Below are positions 34,710 through 47,330 of a DNA stretch of 64,000 bases, one piece after another. Where the stretch lies: positions 3,907,471 to 3,971,470 of the forward strand of contig CM034304.1 in the NCBI GenBank assembly GCA_019925795.1. Reading direction: 5' to 3'. How positions within the stretch are numbered: the first letter of the stretch is position 1; every line of letters starts with the position of its first letter. Source of the stretch: Dendrobium chrysotoxum (Eukaryota; Streptophyta; Magnoliopsida; Asparagales; Orchidaceae). A program made the translations under genes and the position numbers. Below the pieces are notes generated by a model. That model was not told the DNA's origin, made no database searches, and saw only the letters and a list, made by a program, of their open reading frames with translations.

Positions 34710-36268
34710 GATGATGTCAAACATTTATTTTGTAGTTTCAAATCAAGAAGAATGCAGTAATTAAAGCACGGATAAGAGAAGATTTATCATTACAAATTTT
34801 ACTAAACATTGACAAACAATGACATTCAATACACAAAAGAAACTCCTATAACATAAAAGAATAACATAAGAAACTACTAGTACCACAAAAACAACTCCCC
34901 CTTTGGACATCACAAAAAGGAGAAAAAAAAGACAAAACAACAACCACCTAAAACATCACAACACACCAAACTAAAAGAGAGGCATATCTTGAAAAAGATG
35001 AAGGATGGAGAGGAAAGATCAGGGATCCCAAAAACGCACAAAAATAAAAATTAAAATCAACTCAAATAAAAAATAAAAAAGAAATGAGAAAAATAACAGT
35101 AAAAATAATGAATTTTTTTTAATCGATCAGCTCCAGTGAAACAAAATTTTACTAGATTTTTTATTCAAAAGCCAATAAGAGGAAAATCGACCACACTGAA
35201 ATCCAGAAAAGTTGGAAAAATCAACTTTCATAACTTCTACCTCGGACACCTTACAGGTTCAAATTCCTTTCAAACAAAATTCTAATTCAGAAGAAAAGAA
35301 ATTAGATTCAAAAAGAGATCCTTTCAAGCCTTGTTCCAGAAAAAATATCTGATAAAATAGTATTATAAAGGAAAGAATCAGAAATCATGATTTTTCATCT
35401 CAAGCTTTTGAAAATATTAAGTGGTGCATGCATAATTTTAAGACATTCAAAGATCTGAAAGGGGAGAAAGCTTGTTTCAGAGTGGGCTTATTTTGCGCCT
35501 CTTTTACAATTTGTTTGGCACACTTTATGCATCTTTTAATTTTTGATACACTTTGTGTATCTTTTCCAATTTGGGGACATTGCACATCTTTTATGTTTTG
35601 GGCTCATTTTGTGCCTCTCTTCATTTTTTTTGCAAGCTTGCTTCCTTTCATAATCCCTAAAGTATATCTCAGTTGTGTGATTACCTTCCAGACATAAGAG
35701 AAGAAAGGCTCGCTCCCTACAATCACTAAGAGTAATCCACAAAACAAAATCATACTCATATGATAAATGCAATCACTTGATTAAGGAGAATATAATAATG
35801 ATTCAATGCTTTGAAAATACTATTCATATGAGATAGATTACTGTATGAAAATAAAATAGATCTCTATTTCAAAAACTAAAATTTTTATTTTGAAAAAGAT
35901 TTTTATACAAAAGAAATAATACACCATTAAAGGAGTTAGAGGAAGAGAAAATAATCATTAATGTTTCTTCCCTTTAATAGATTCAGAGGAGTCAATCACT
36001 GCTTACAAGCTTCGAAACAAAAAAAGACAAAACTCTAAGTTAGAAATCCAATTTTTCAGTAGTAGTGAGCAGTGATCTGATTTATAAGAAAAGTAATAAA
36101 TCAAGAATAGGTAAGAAATCACATCAAAATAAATACTCAAATCAGGAAAACAAACAAAATAAAAGGCAATCAATAAAAAGAAAAAAAAAAGGAAATAGAT
36201 AATCAAATCAAACACAAACTAAATGAAAAATCAAAACAAGAAAATTCAAAAATCAGCAATCATCAGAT
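34710..36268 (-). other. Non-coding 3' region of the copia element
   Basis: About 1.56 kb between the pol relic and the PPT. It is AT-rich, without a credible gene, and in particular without an envelope-like ORF. It contains the GAGGCACAAAAT repeat block at 35470-35640 shared with insertion A, and several weak purine tracts. Short open frames here are the repeat block or random. Confidence 0.7.
35470..35640 (-). repeat. Tandem repeat block shared with insertion A
   Basis: On the minus strand, units alternate GAGGCACAAAATGAGCCCAAA, AAAAGATGTGCAATG and AAAGTGTGCCAAA phrases, about 25-35 bp each. The same phrases occupy 20150-20335 on the plus strand in insertion A. Confidence 0.75.
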
Positions 36269-39200
36269 TCATGCATTTATGTCAATCACACCCAGTCTGG
36301 TCCTTAAAATGCTGAATGAGTTAAAGGCCAGTGGTTTATTAAAGATGTCAACTAGTTGGTTTTCAGTTGCTACATCGTGTAGGTCAATGTCCCCTTTTGT
36401 AACATGGTCCCTAATGAAGTGATGCATTATGTCAATGTGTTTGGTTCTAGAATGTTGGATTGGATTCTTAGAAAAACACATGGCATTGGTGTTATCACAT
36501 AGAACTAAAATTATGCCAACAGGTAATCCTAAATCTAGAATTTATTCCTTCAACCAAAGGACTTGGGCCGCACAACATCCTAAGGCAATGTTCTCAGCTT
36601 TAGTAGTGGAGAGTGCAACTGCATTTTATTTTTTACTGGACTAAGAGACTAAAGACTGTCCTATGAATTGGCAAGTTGTAGAAGTGCTCTTTACTAAGTT
36701 TGGGGTCTCTAAGAGATATCTAAGAATCAGAAGTAGTGATCCTATAAAATTAGAATCAGAATATCTAATAATCTCAAATGAAGTGTGGTGCCTAGGATAC
36801 CAGATTCCTAAGTTTGGGGTTCCTAAGAGATATCTAAGAATTCTCATAACAGGTGGGACTCTTTAGGATCAACTTGAAACCTAGCACAAAGATAAACACT
36901 AAACAAGATATCAGGTCGGCTAGTAGTAAGGTAAAGTGCTATAATTCCACTATACTTCTTCTGATTAATAGATTTTCCATTTGAATCCTTATCTAACTGA
37001 ATAGATAAACTCATTGGACTGTTGATTTGCTTGGCTTTGTCCATTTAATATTTCTTTAAAATGTCCTTATTTTATTTTGATTGATTCAGAAAGGTTCCAT
37101 CATCCATCTGCCTTATGCTAAACCCCATAAAGTAGGACAATTCTCCCATCATACTCATCTCAAACTCCTTACTCAATGTTTTAGAAAAATCATCACATAA
37201 GTTTTTATCAGAAGATCCAAAAAGTATATCATCAATATAGATCTGGACATAAATCATCTCCTATATTTCTCAGAAAAAGGGTGGTGTCTACGCTCCCCTT
37301 AACTAACTCTCTTTATAATAGGAATGTGATAAGCCTCTCTTACCAAGCTATGGGTGCTTGTTTCAATCCATATAAGGCTTTTTTTAATTTATAGACATGA
37401 TTTGGATATTGAGAACTCTCAAAACCTGGGGGTTGCTCTAGAAAGACATCCTCTTTTATTACCCCATTCAAAAAGGCACTCTTAAAATCAAATTGGAAAA
37501 GCTTAAATCCCTTATAACACGCAAAGGCTAGTAGCACCCTAATGGCTTCCAATGTAGCTACATGGGCAAAGGCCTCCTCAAAATCATTCCATTCTATTTG
37601 ATTGTACCCCTTAGCTACCAATCTTGCCTTATTCCTAACCACCACACCAGAATCATTCATCTTATTCTTAAAGACCCATTTGGTTCCCACTTCACTTTGA
37701 TTCTTAAGTCTTTCTACTAACTTCTAAACATCATTCCTTACACATTAATTCAACTCTACCTGCATGGCAAAGATCCAAAACTCATCAGATAAGGCTTGAT
37801 TCAGGTTGGTGGGTTCAATTATTAAGATAAAGGTAGAATAGTTTACTTCCTTCCTAAGTCCATGCCTAGTTCTAACAACTTTAGAAGGGTCTCCTAAGAT
37901 TAGTTCTTTCGGATGACTTGAAGAATATCTCCAATCTCTAGGCAAAGAAACATCAACTTCTACCCTTTCCTCAAGATTTGCAGATTATACTCGTTGGGTG
38001 ACTTCTATAATCTCTTCATCTTCTACATCAGATCTAGATTCCTTAGGAACAGATTCATCAAACACTACATGAGTAGTCTCCTCCACCACCAATATCCTCT
38101 TATTAAACACTCTAAAGGATTTCCCTACACTTGAATATCCTAATAATATACCTTCATCAGATTTTGGGTCAAATTTTCCTAAGAGTGACTTCCCATTATT
38201 GTGAATGAAAATCTTACAGCCAAAGACATGGAGGTGGAAAAGGTTTGGAGTTCTACCCTTAATGATCTCATAAGGTGTCTTATTCAGATTGGATATAACA
38301 TTTACCATATTCAGCACATAACAAGCATTGTTCACCGCTTCAGCCCAAAAGTATTTTGGAAGTGAATACTCAGCAAGCATGGCTCTATCGGCTTCTACTA
38401 AGGTCCTGTTCTTCCTTTCAGCTACCCTATTCTTCTTAGGGGTCCTAGGAGCTAAAAAGTTATGGCTAATCCCTTGCTCCTCACAGAAGATTTCAAATCT
38501 CCCATTTATAAACTCTCCACCATAATAACTATGAATGGTCAATATCTCACAACCTAACTTCTTCTGAATCTAAGTGGAGAAGAATTTAAATTCATCAAAT
38601 GACTCAGACATAAGTGACAGAAATCTAATCCAAGTGAACCTCAAGTAGTCATCAAAAAATACAAATCCATAGACTTTTCCCCCTAAGCTGGCAGTGCTAA
38701 TAGGTCCAAAGAGATCCATGTGAAGGACTTCTAAAGATCTAAAGGTGTTGATGTCCTTAATGGAGTGGAAAGAGGATTGGACTTGCTTCCCTAGTTGACA
38801 GGCATCACACAGGTGGTCCTTAGTGAACTTAAGCTTGTGGACACCTCTGACTAAGTCCTTTTGGGTGACTCTTCTAAGGGTTTTCATACTGGCATGATAT
38901 AACCTTTTATACCATAGCCAAGACTCATTAGCAGTAGTTTTTATGCAAATTGAAATATCAGCTTTAAAGCAACATACATCTAGCATGTAGACATTGTTGA
39001 TCCTTTTTCCCTGCAAAACAATTTTATCATTTAAGCTTATAATGCAGCAAGTTGGCAGGAACTTTATGTTGTATCCTTTGTCATAGAGTTGACTGATGCT
39101 AAATAAGTTATGTTTCAGTCCATATACAAGCAAAATATTGTCAATAATGAAATTTTTTGAATCTCCAATTATACTTGCTCCTACCACCCTCCTGGTGGTG

Positions 39201-39334
39201 TTGTCTCCAAGTGTAACCTTGCCTCCATCTCTGGTCTCCAAAGAAATGAACTGATTTGCATCTCCAGTCATGTGTCTTGAACATCCGCTGTCCAGGTACC
39301 ACATACTCTCATGAGGCCTTTTGTGAGAGCACAC
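36269..39334 (-). pseudogene. copia pol relic: protease, integrase, RT, RNase H
   Basis: In order on the minus strand: aspartic protease (WYLDSGCSRHMTG, near 39298), GAG-pre-integrase/zinc domain (WYKRLYHAS...CDACQLGK), integrase core (LHMDLFGP; ERKNRTL), RT (motif A FDFKSAFLNG near 37490; YIDDI box at about 37228-37236) and the RNase H C-terminus (RTKHIDIMHHFIRDHVTKGD). One frame runs 39334-37340 with in-frame stops near 38570, 37985 and 37745. A frameshift precedes 37257 and another precedes 36847. Key losses: the first His of the integrase zinc domain is Tyr, and the second integrase catalytic Asp position (IHSYYGGEF near 38525) is Tyr. A 34-bp internal duplication disrupts the RT/RNase H linker. 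The polyprotein would have driven reverse transcription and integration; this copy cannot. Confidence 0.93.
36694..36841 (-). repeat. 34-bp dispersed duplication within RNase H region
   Basis: 36694-36727 and 36808-36841 are the same 34 bp with two mismatches, 114 bp apart. On the minus strand the downstream copy replaces the residues normally found between the YSDSNF-type motif and KSTS of copia RNase H with a second LLILRYLLETPNL-type stretch. Confidence 0.85.
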
Positions 39335-39429
39335 CTAAAAAATCATCAAATGTCAGATTTAAGAACCCAAATAAGTTTGAGTTCCTTCTTATGAAAAAAA
39401 AGAATGTAATGCATGTGTGGTGTGCTGTA

Positions 39430-41157
39430 AAACATGCAATTTTGGCCTCCACACCTAATGTGAACTGTGGTGAACAGTGTAGGTGTGAGAGATATGTCCT
39501 AGCTTGCCACAAGAGAAACATCTAACACTAGGAAAAGGGTTAACTAATCTACGAGGGTGATAGTGCCTCTTCCTAAGTTTGAATGACACATGCTTTGATG
39601 ATTTTGAAAGAGATTCTTCAATTGGTGTAGGTGCATAAAATTACGCAAAAGTAGGAGGTGTTTCATGATTCTCATATGCACTAATTTTCACACTTAGAAA
39701 TTTATTTTGTTTCTTTAGACTAGCAATTTTAGACTTTAAATAATGTTCACTACTATCCAAGTTAGATGCATGAGTTTCTTATTCATTAAATACAGTTTCT
39801 AATTCAACATATGATATTTTAATAAATAATGCTCAATAATTAAATCAGAATGCTTTTTATTTAACTCATCAAATTCATGAAGTAGTGACATGTGATTGCT
39901 ATCAAGAGTAGAATGATCCTTAATCAAAATTTTATACTCTTTTTCTAAATTTAAGAATTCCAATTTCAGGTTAGCATGTGTTTTCTTAAGCTTCATATTA
40001 GATGAATGAATTTTTTCAAAAACTTCATGTAATTGATCGTAGGTTAACTAACAAACCTCTTCTTGGTCAGACTGACCAAGACGATCATCCGCCATCAAAC
40101 ACAAGTTTGTAGTCTCCTCTTCAGCTTCAGTCTCTGAGGAGTCAGATGCAGAATCCGCCCAGAAAGCTTTTTGGATCTTCTTCTTGTCGTTCCTGAACTA
40201 GGGTTTCTTCTCACCCTTCTCCTTGCTTGGGTAAGCCTTAAGTGTAGGACAATTAGCCTTTATATGTCCAGGCTTCCTGAATTCAAAATAAACCGTATCA
40301 GATGAACCTTTAAAATTTGTGCTACTCTTACCTTTATTCCACTTCTGAAAGTTCCTGTGTTTCTTCCTTAGAAAGCTTTTGAATTGCCTAGTGATTAAGG
40401 CAACATCATTGCTATCAGACCCGAAAGTATTAGTATCTGTATTGTTGGCCTTCAGTGCCACAGTTTTCTATTTCTTTTTCTCACCTGCATCAAGCTATCT
40501 TTGATTCACTCCTTGCTCGTAAGAAATTAGTGATCCAAGTAAGTTTTCAATAGAATAGGTATTCTAATCCTTAAATTCAGTAATTGTAGTTATCTTGGCA
40601 TCATAAGAAGAAGGCAAAAATCTTAAAATCTTGTTAACTTTCTCATAATTTGTAAGCTCTCTTCCTAAGGCTTGCAGGGATGTGACAATTTGATTAAACC
40701 TTGTGTATATTTCAGATATGGACTCACTAGGTTTCATGCGAAAGAGTTTGTAATCTTGAAGCAGTTTATTTAACCTAGACTGTTTAACTTCATATGTGCC
40801 TTCGTAGGTAATGCACAATCTATCCCAAATTTCTTAACCTGTCGTGTAAGTGGAGACACGCATGTAATCCTCAGATTTTAATACACAAAAAAAATAGTTC
40901 AAGCATTTTGCATTCAACTGGGCTAAGTCCAAATCATCAAAAGTCCATTGGCAAAAGGCAGTTTAGTTTTAACAATATTAACAAGTCTAAACGGTGCCTC
41001 ATAGCCATCCTTAACAAGCATCCACATGCGATAATCTATAGATTGAAGAAATATGGACATGCAAGTTCTCCAAAAATAAAAAAGGTATGTTACCAAACAT
41101 TGGTGTTCGTGTAATTGAATAACCTTCAGCAGTATTACAATTACCAAAGTTAGCCAT
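39430..41157 (-). pseudogene. copia gag relic with coiled coil and two broken zinc knuckles
   Basis: The start ATG is at 41155-41157, 43 bp after the PBS. The N-terminus MANFGN..TAEGYS is followed by a frameshift into FWRTCMSIFLQSIDYRMWMLVKDGYEAP, a typical copia Gag start. A UBN2-type capsid segment (LLQDYKLFRMKPSESI...LTNYEKVNKILRFLP) lies at 40564-40818. A first zinc knuckle near 40265-40310 (YFEFRKPGHIKANCP) has lost both leading Cys. A long charged coiled coil (39799-40010) follows. A second knuckle (CFSCGKLGHISHTY, about 39490-39530) has lost its last Cys to Tyr. Stops occur near 40561, 40476, 40200 and others. Gag would form the virus-like particle and bind RNA. The long coiled-coil C-terminus and second knuckle favour Sirevirus-type Gag. 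Confidence 0.85.
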
Positions 41158-41199
41158 GGATCAAAATTCATAAGTTTTTAAACTTCATTTTTGAATCTC

Positions 41200-41211
41200 G
41201 CTCTGATACCA
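41200..41211 (-). other. Primer-binding site (initiator Met tRNA)
   Basis: Minus strand TGGTATCAGAGC, two bases after the LTR end AACTTTCA. It is the classic copia PBS, complementary to the 3' end of initiator methionine tRNA, and fixes the minus orientation of the element. Confidence 0.96.
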
Positions 41212-41213
41212 CT

Positions 41214-41819
41214 TGAAAGTTCGTTAGGAATGTTAAGCCCTTACGAACAAGTCCCGAGGCTAACCAAAAGGGGGGGGTGAATTAGTTATTTTAAACTTTC
41301 ATTAACCACAAGAACGTTCTTTTTATAATTTGTAGCAAAAATGAATAAGAACAACAATAAAAAGATCTATCACAGATTTCACCCAAGCAGATATCAACAG
41401 AAAAAAATAAATGCTGAAGATAATAAAAAAGAACACACCAGATTTTATAGTAGTTCGGTCAACTTGACCTACATCCACTCCCCCGAGCCTCCCCTCCGGG
41501 TATTGCACAAAACACTAAGTGACTCTTTTTCTGCTCCCACAGCAAGGCGGAGAAGCCTGTATAAAACTCTTTTCCACCAACCCGGTGAGGTAGAGAACCT
41601 AAACACCATTTACATCCTCCTGAAACAGGCAGAGAACCTGGACTCCTTTCGCTTCCTCCTGAAGCAGGAAGAGAACCTAAATCTTCTTGCCGACGATCCT
41701 TCCACAGAGACACCAACAAGACAAGAGACGATGACTGAAGAAGATGACTCAGATCCTTGCTTGGAGCAACCTTTGTGAATCCCTCACAAACTCCCCCTCA
41801 TAAGATCCTCTCTCTTTCC

Positions 41820-41859
<40 letters not shown>

Positions 41860-42889
41860 GTTCTCACTGGTAAGGAAGGTGGCAAAAGATCTTAACGATT
41901 GAACGATAAATATCTTAAATAGGAGGGCTAAAAAATTGCCCTAAATCTCAACTAGTCATCAAAGATCGTCCAGGATGATGGATAGATCGTCCTGTACGAT
42001 CAGTGCAAAATCCCATATATTAGCCTAGACGATCTGCTTTCTCTGGACGATTAGAAGACAAAATTTGTTCAGATCGCCTGGGATGATCTTGCGATCATCC
42101 TGGATGATGAGTTCAACTCGGGAAAATCATCCTGCACATGCATGTTATGTGATTGAAAATGACTTGATCGTCCGGGATGATATTTCTCTTATCCGAGATG
42201 ATTAATTTAAAACTGGGAATATCGTCCAGTACATTTCTCGGATCGTCTAGGTGAAGTGCTTAAGACAGTCAAGATTTTGCATGTATTGTCCTGGATGATA
42301 TTGCGATTGTCCGGGATGATATGATTGTATCAATCAAAAATTAATTATTTTCCTTAATCACCAGACTAATTTAGGCATGATTATAAAGAATCATCCACAA
42401 CAATACATGTATCATCCAGGACGATCAGACCAGATCTCTAAAAATAAAAACTTGCTTAACTTAATCTAGCGGTTGAGAATTTTTGATTTGAGCCTATCGT
42501 CCTGTGCGATGGGTATATCGCCTAGGACGATCTGCTTAATCAAACTGACTTAACATGGTCCCCCTAATTAGGGTTTCAGTTTTAACTGGATCGTCCATGA
42601 TGATACGAATATCTTCCAGGATGATATGAACAAAATTTTGAAAGAGAAACTCTAACTCACTAAAACTCTCCCCTTGAGTGTGTGTATGTAAGGTTACTTA
42701 GCTAGGGGATCAATTAGATTACATTCAACTCAAGAAAGGGAAAATTACATTTAAACACATGCGGACCCGATCTTGAGTTGGCTTGAATTGCATTTGATCT
42801 TTTGTACCTGAAATGTTAGCCAATCAAGACAGAACATAAAAATGTTTGTTATCATCAAAATTATTATCCTTAAATCCAGATTAGGAACA
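41214..42889 (-). repeat. 5' LTR of the copia element (right copy)
   Basis: 1676 bp, same organisation as the left LTR: palindromic ATCGTCC/GGATGAT motifs at about 41955-42625, a longer CT microsatellite at about 41822-41857, and CTCTGCC-type repeats at about 41590-41690. The open frames of 145 and 86 codons inside it (41341-41778 plus, 41459-41719 minus) arise from these repeats and are not genes. It would supply the promoter and transcript start. Confidence 0.93.
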
Positions 42890-42894
42890 ATATG
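42890..42894. repeat. Right target-site duplication of the copia element
   Basis: ATATG directly after the LTR terminus AACA, then CCCATCATAGAGG of the minisatellite. Joining 33050 to 42895 gives an ordinary repeat unit. Confidence 0.93.
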
Positions 42895-45800
42895 CCCATC
42901 ATAGAGGAGTAAAATAAGGAAATCATCTGATGGGGAAGGAATATCCATCATAGAGGATCGAAACTGGGAGATTGTATGATGGGGTAGGAATATACCCATC
43001 ACAAAGGATCAAAACTGGGAGATCGCATGATGTGGTAGGAATATGTCCATCACAGAGGAAAAAAATTGCAAAATCCTATGATGGGGTAGGAATATGCCTA
43101 TCATAGAGGATGGAAACTAGGAGATCATTTGATGGTGTAGGAATATGCCTATCATAGAGGATACAAAATAGGAGATCATATGATAGGGTAGGAATATGCC
43201 TATAATAGGGGATTACAACTAGGAGATTGTATGATCGAGTAAGAATTAGACCATCATAAAGGTCCCAAACTTACAGATTATATGATGGGGTAGGAATATG
43301 CCCATCATAGAGGATCAAAAGTAGGAGATCATATGATGGGCTAGGATTATACCCATCACCCAGGATCGAAACTAGGAGATCATATGATGGGGGAGGAATA
43401 TGCCATCATAGAGTATCAAAACTAGGAGATCAGTTGATAGGGTTAGAATAAGCCCATCTCAGAGGATTAAAACTAGGAGATTGTATCATATGGAAGGAAT
43501 ATGCCCATCATAGAGGAATAAAATTGGGAGATCGTGTGATGAGGTAGGAATATTCCCATCTCAGAGGATCAAGATTAAGAGATCTTTTAATGGAGTAGGA
43601 ATATGCCCATCACAAAGGATTAACACCGGATAATCTTATGATGGGGACGGAATATGCCCATCACAGAGGACTGAAATTGGGATATTGTATGATGGGGTAG
43701 GAATATACCCATCATAAAGGATCGAAACTGGTAGATCGCATGATGGGGAAGGAATATGTCTATCACAGAGGAACAAAATTGGGAGATCCTACGATGGGGT
43801 AGGAATATGCCCATCACTGAGGATCAAAACTAGCAGATTAATTGATGGTGTAGGGATATGCCCATCACAGAGGATCAACACTAGGAGCTCGTGCGATGGG
43901 TTTGTAATATGCCCATAACAGAGGATCAAAATTGGGAGATCATATTATCGGATAAGAATATGCCCCTCAAAGAGAATCAAAATTGGTAGATCATATGATA
44001 AGGTAGGAATATGCCCATCACAGAGGACCCAAACTTGCAGATCATTTGATGGGGTGGGAATATACCAAACATAAAGAATTAAAACTGGGAGATCATTTGA
44101 TGGGGTAGGATTATACCAATCACTCGGGATTGAAACTTAGAGACCTTATGATGGGGGGGATATGCCCATTATAGAGAATCTTAACTAGGAGATTATTTGG
44201 TTGGAATAGGCCCATCACAGAGGATTAAAACTAGGAGATCGAATGATGGGGAAGGAAAATGCCCATCACAGAGGAATAAAATTGGGAGATTGTGTGATGG
44301 GGTAGGAATATACCCATCACAGCGGATCGAGACTAAGAGATCGTATAATGGGGTAGGAATATACCCATCACAGAGAATCAAAACTTGGAGATCGTGTGAT
44401 AGGATAGAAATAACTCCATCATAGAGGCTCAACACCGGCAGATCATATGATGGGGTGGGAATATGCCCATCAAAGAGGAATAAAATTGGGAGATCCTATG
44501 ATGGGGTAGGAATATGCCCAACAAAGAGGATTGAAACTAAGAGATCATTTGATGGTGTAGGGATATGCCCATCACAGAGGATCAAAACTAGGAGATCGTA
44601 TGATGGGGGTAGTAATGTGCCCATAACAGGGGATCGAAACTGGGAGATCATATGATCGAGTTAGAAAATTCCCATTAAAGAGGATCAAAACTGGAATATC
44701 ATATGATGGGGTAGGAATATGCCCATCACAAAGAATCCAAACTTAAACATCATATGATGGGGTAAGAAAATTCCCATCAGAAAGGATCAAAATTGGGAGA
44801 TCATCTGATGGGATAGGATTATACCTATCACTGAGGATTGAAGTTGGAGATCATAGGATGGGGTACGAAAATGCCCATAATAGAGGATTAAAACTAGGAG
44901 GTCATTTGATTGGGTTAGAAAAAGCCCATTACAAAGGATTAAAAATAGGAGATCATATGATAGGGAAGGAATATGCCCATCCCAGAGGAGTAAAACTGGG
45001 AGATCATTTGATGGGGAAGGAATGTGCCCATCACAGAGGAGTAAAACTAGGAGATCATTTTATGGGGTAAGAAAATGCCCAACATAATGGATCCAAACTG
45101 GCAGATCTTTTGATGGGGTAGGAATATGTCCATCGCAGAGGATCAAAGCTGGGAGAATAATTGATGGGATAGGAATATACCCATCATAGAGGATCAAAAT
45201 TGGGAGATCGTATAATGTGGTAGGAATATACCCATCACAAAGGATCAAAATTGGGAGATCATATGATAGAGTAGAAATATGTTCATCAAAGAGGATCAAA
45301 ATAGGGAGATCGTATGATAGGGTAGGAATATGCCCATCACCAAGGATCCAAACTGGCAGATCATATGATGGTACAGGAAAATGCACATCACAGAAGATCA
45401 AAATTGGGTGATCATATGAGGAGGAAGGAATATGCCCATCATAAAGGAACAAAACTGGGAGATTACATGATAGGGTAGTAATATGCCCATCAGAGAGGTA
45501 TAAAATTGGGAGATCGTTTGATGGGGAAGGAATATGGTAATCACAGAGGATCAAAATTGGGAGATCGTATGATTGGGTAGGAATATGCCCATCGTAATGG
45601 ATTAAAATTGGGAGATCGCATAATGGGGAATGAATATGCCCATTACAAAGAAATAAAACTTGGAGATCCTATGATGGGGTAGGAATATTCAAATCACAGA
45701 GGATTAAAACTAGGATATCATTTAGTGGAGTAGGAATATGCCCATCACAGGGGATCAAAATTGGGAGATTGTATGATGAGGTAAGAATATGCCCATCATA

Positions 45801-47330
45801 AATAATCCAAACTGGTAAATCATATGATGGTGTAGGAATATTCCCATCAAAGAGAATCTAAATTAGGAGATCGAATGATGGGGTAGGAATATACCTATCA
45901 TAAGGGATCAAAACTAGGAGATTGCATTATGGGGTAGTAATATGCCCATCATAGAGGAATAAAGCTGGGAGGTCGTATGATGGGGAAGGAATATACCCAT
46001 CACATAGGATCAAAAATGGAAGATCGTTTGATGGGGTTGGAATATACCCATCACAAAGGATCAAAACTAGGAGATTGCATGATTGAGTAGGTATATATCC
46101 ATCACAAAGGAACAAAACTGGGAGATGCTATGATGGGGTAGGAATATGCCCATCATAGAGGATCGAAACTAGGAGATCATTTGGTGGTATAGGAATATGC
46201 CCATCACAGAGGATCAAAATTAAAAGATCATTTGATGTGGTAGGAATATGCCCATATTAAGGGAACAAAATTGGGAGATCGTATGATCGGGTAAGAATAT
46301 GCCCATCAAAGAGGATCAAAACTGGGAGATCGTAAGAAAGGGTAGGAATATGTCCATCATAAAGGACCCAAACTTGTAAATCATATGATGGGGTAGGAAT
46401 ATGCCCATCATAGAGGATCAAAACTAGGAGATCGTATGATGGGTTAGGATTATACCCATCACTCAGGATTGAAATTTGGAGATCATATAATAGGGGAGGA
46501 ATATGCCCATCACAGTGGCTCGATACTAGGAGATCATTTGATGGGGTCAGAATAAGCCCATGATAGAGGATAAAAACTAGGAGATCGTGTGAATGGGAAG
46601 GAATATGCCCATCATAAATGATCAAAACTGGGAGATTACATGATGGGGTAGTAATATGCCCATCACTGAGGTATAAATTTGGGAGATAGTATAATGGGGA
46701 AGGAATTTGCCAATCATAGAGGATCAAAATTGGGAGATTGTATGATTAGGTAGGAATATTCCCATCATAAAAGATCAAAATTGGGAGATCGCATACTAGG
46801 GAAGAAATATACCCATCACAGAGGATCAAAACTGGGAGGTCATATGAAGGGGTAGGAATATACCCATTACAAAGGATCAAAACTGGGAGATCATATGATC
46901 ATGTGGCAAAATACCCATCATAGAGGATTAAAACTGATAAATTTTATGATGGGGTAGGAATATGCCCATCATAGATGATTAAAACTGGGATATCATTAGA
47001 TGGGGTACAAATATGCCCATCAAAGAGGATCAAAACTGGAAGATCGTATAAAGGGGTAGGATTATGCCCATCATTGAGGATCCAAACTAGGAGATTGTAT
47101 GATGGGGTAGGAATATACCCATCCAAGAGTATCAAAACTGGGAGATCGTATGATGGGGAAGGAATATGCCCATCGTAGAGGGTCGAGACTAGTAGATCGT
47201 ATGATTGGATAGGAATATACCCATCATAGTGGGTCAAAATTGGTAGGTCAGGTGATAGGGTAGAAAAATGCCCATCACAGAGGATAAAGACTGGAAGATC
47301 ATATAATGGGAAGGAATATGCTCATCACAG

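Larger units (their letters stand above)
33051..42889 (-). mobile_element. Ty1/copia (Sirevirus-like) retrotransposon, complete but dead
   Basis: A 9.84-kb element on the minus strand, inserted in the minisatellite. Its parts in transcription order are: 5' LTR 41214-42889, PBS 41200-41211, gag relic from 41157, pol relic 39334-36269, non-coding 3' region with tandem repeats and a spare polypurine phrase, PPT 34696-34709, 3' LTR 33051-34695. The pol order protease-integrase-RT-RNase H is that of copia. The long gag with coiled coil and two zinc knuckles, palindrome clusters in the LTR and extra PPT-like phrases fit the Sirevirus (SIRE/Maximus) lineage as I know it. The LTRs differ at 8 of their first 60 bases, and stops and frameshifts are numerous, so the insertion is old. 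Confidence 0.93.

Noticed and set aside
41341..41778. 145-codon plus-strand frame, and the opposite-strand frame at 41459-41719
   Set aside because: Both lie inside the 5' LTR and read its internal repeats. The other LTR copy shows only a different minus-strand frame (33342-33650).
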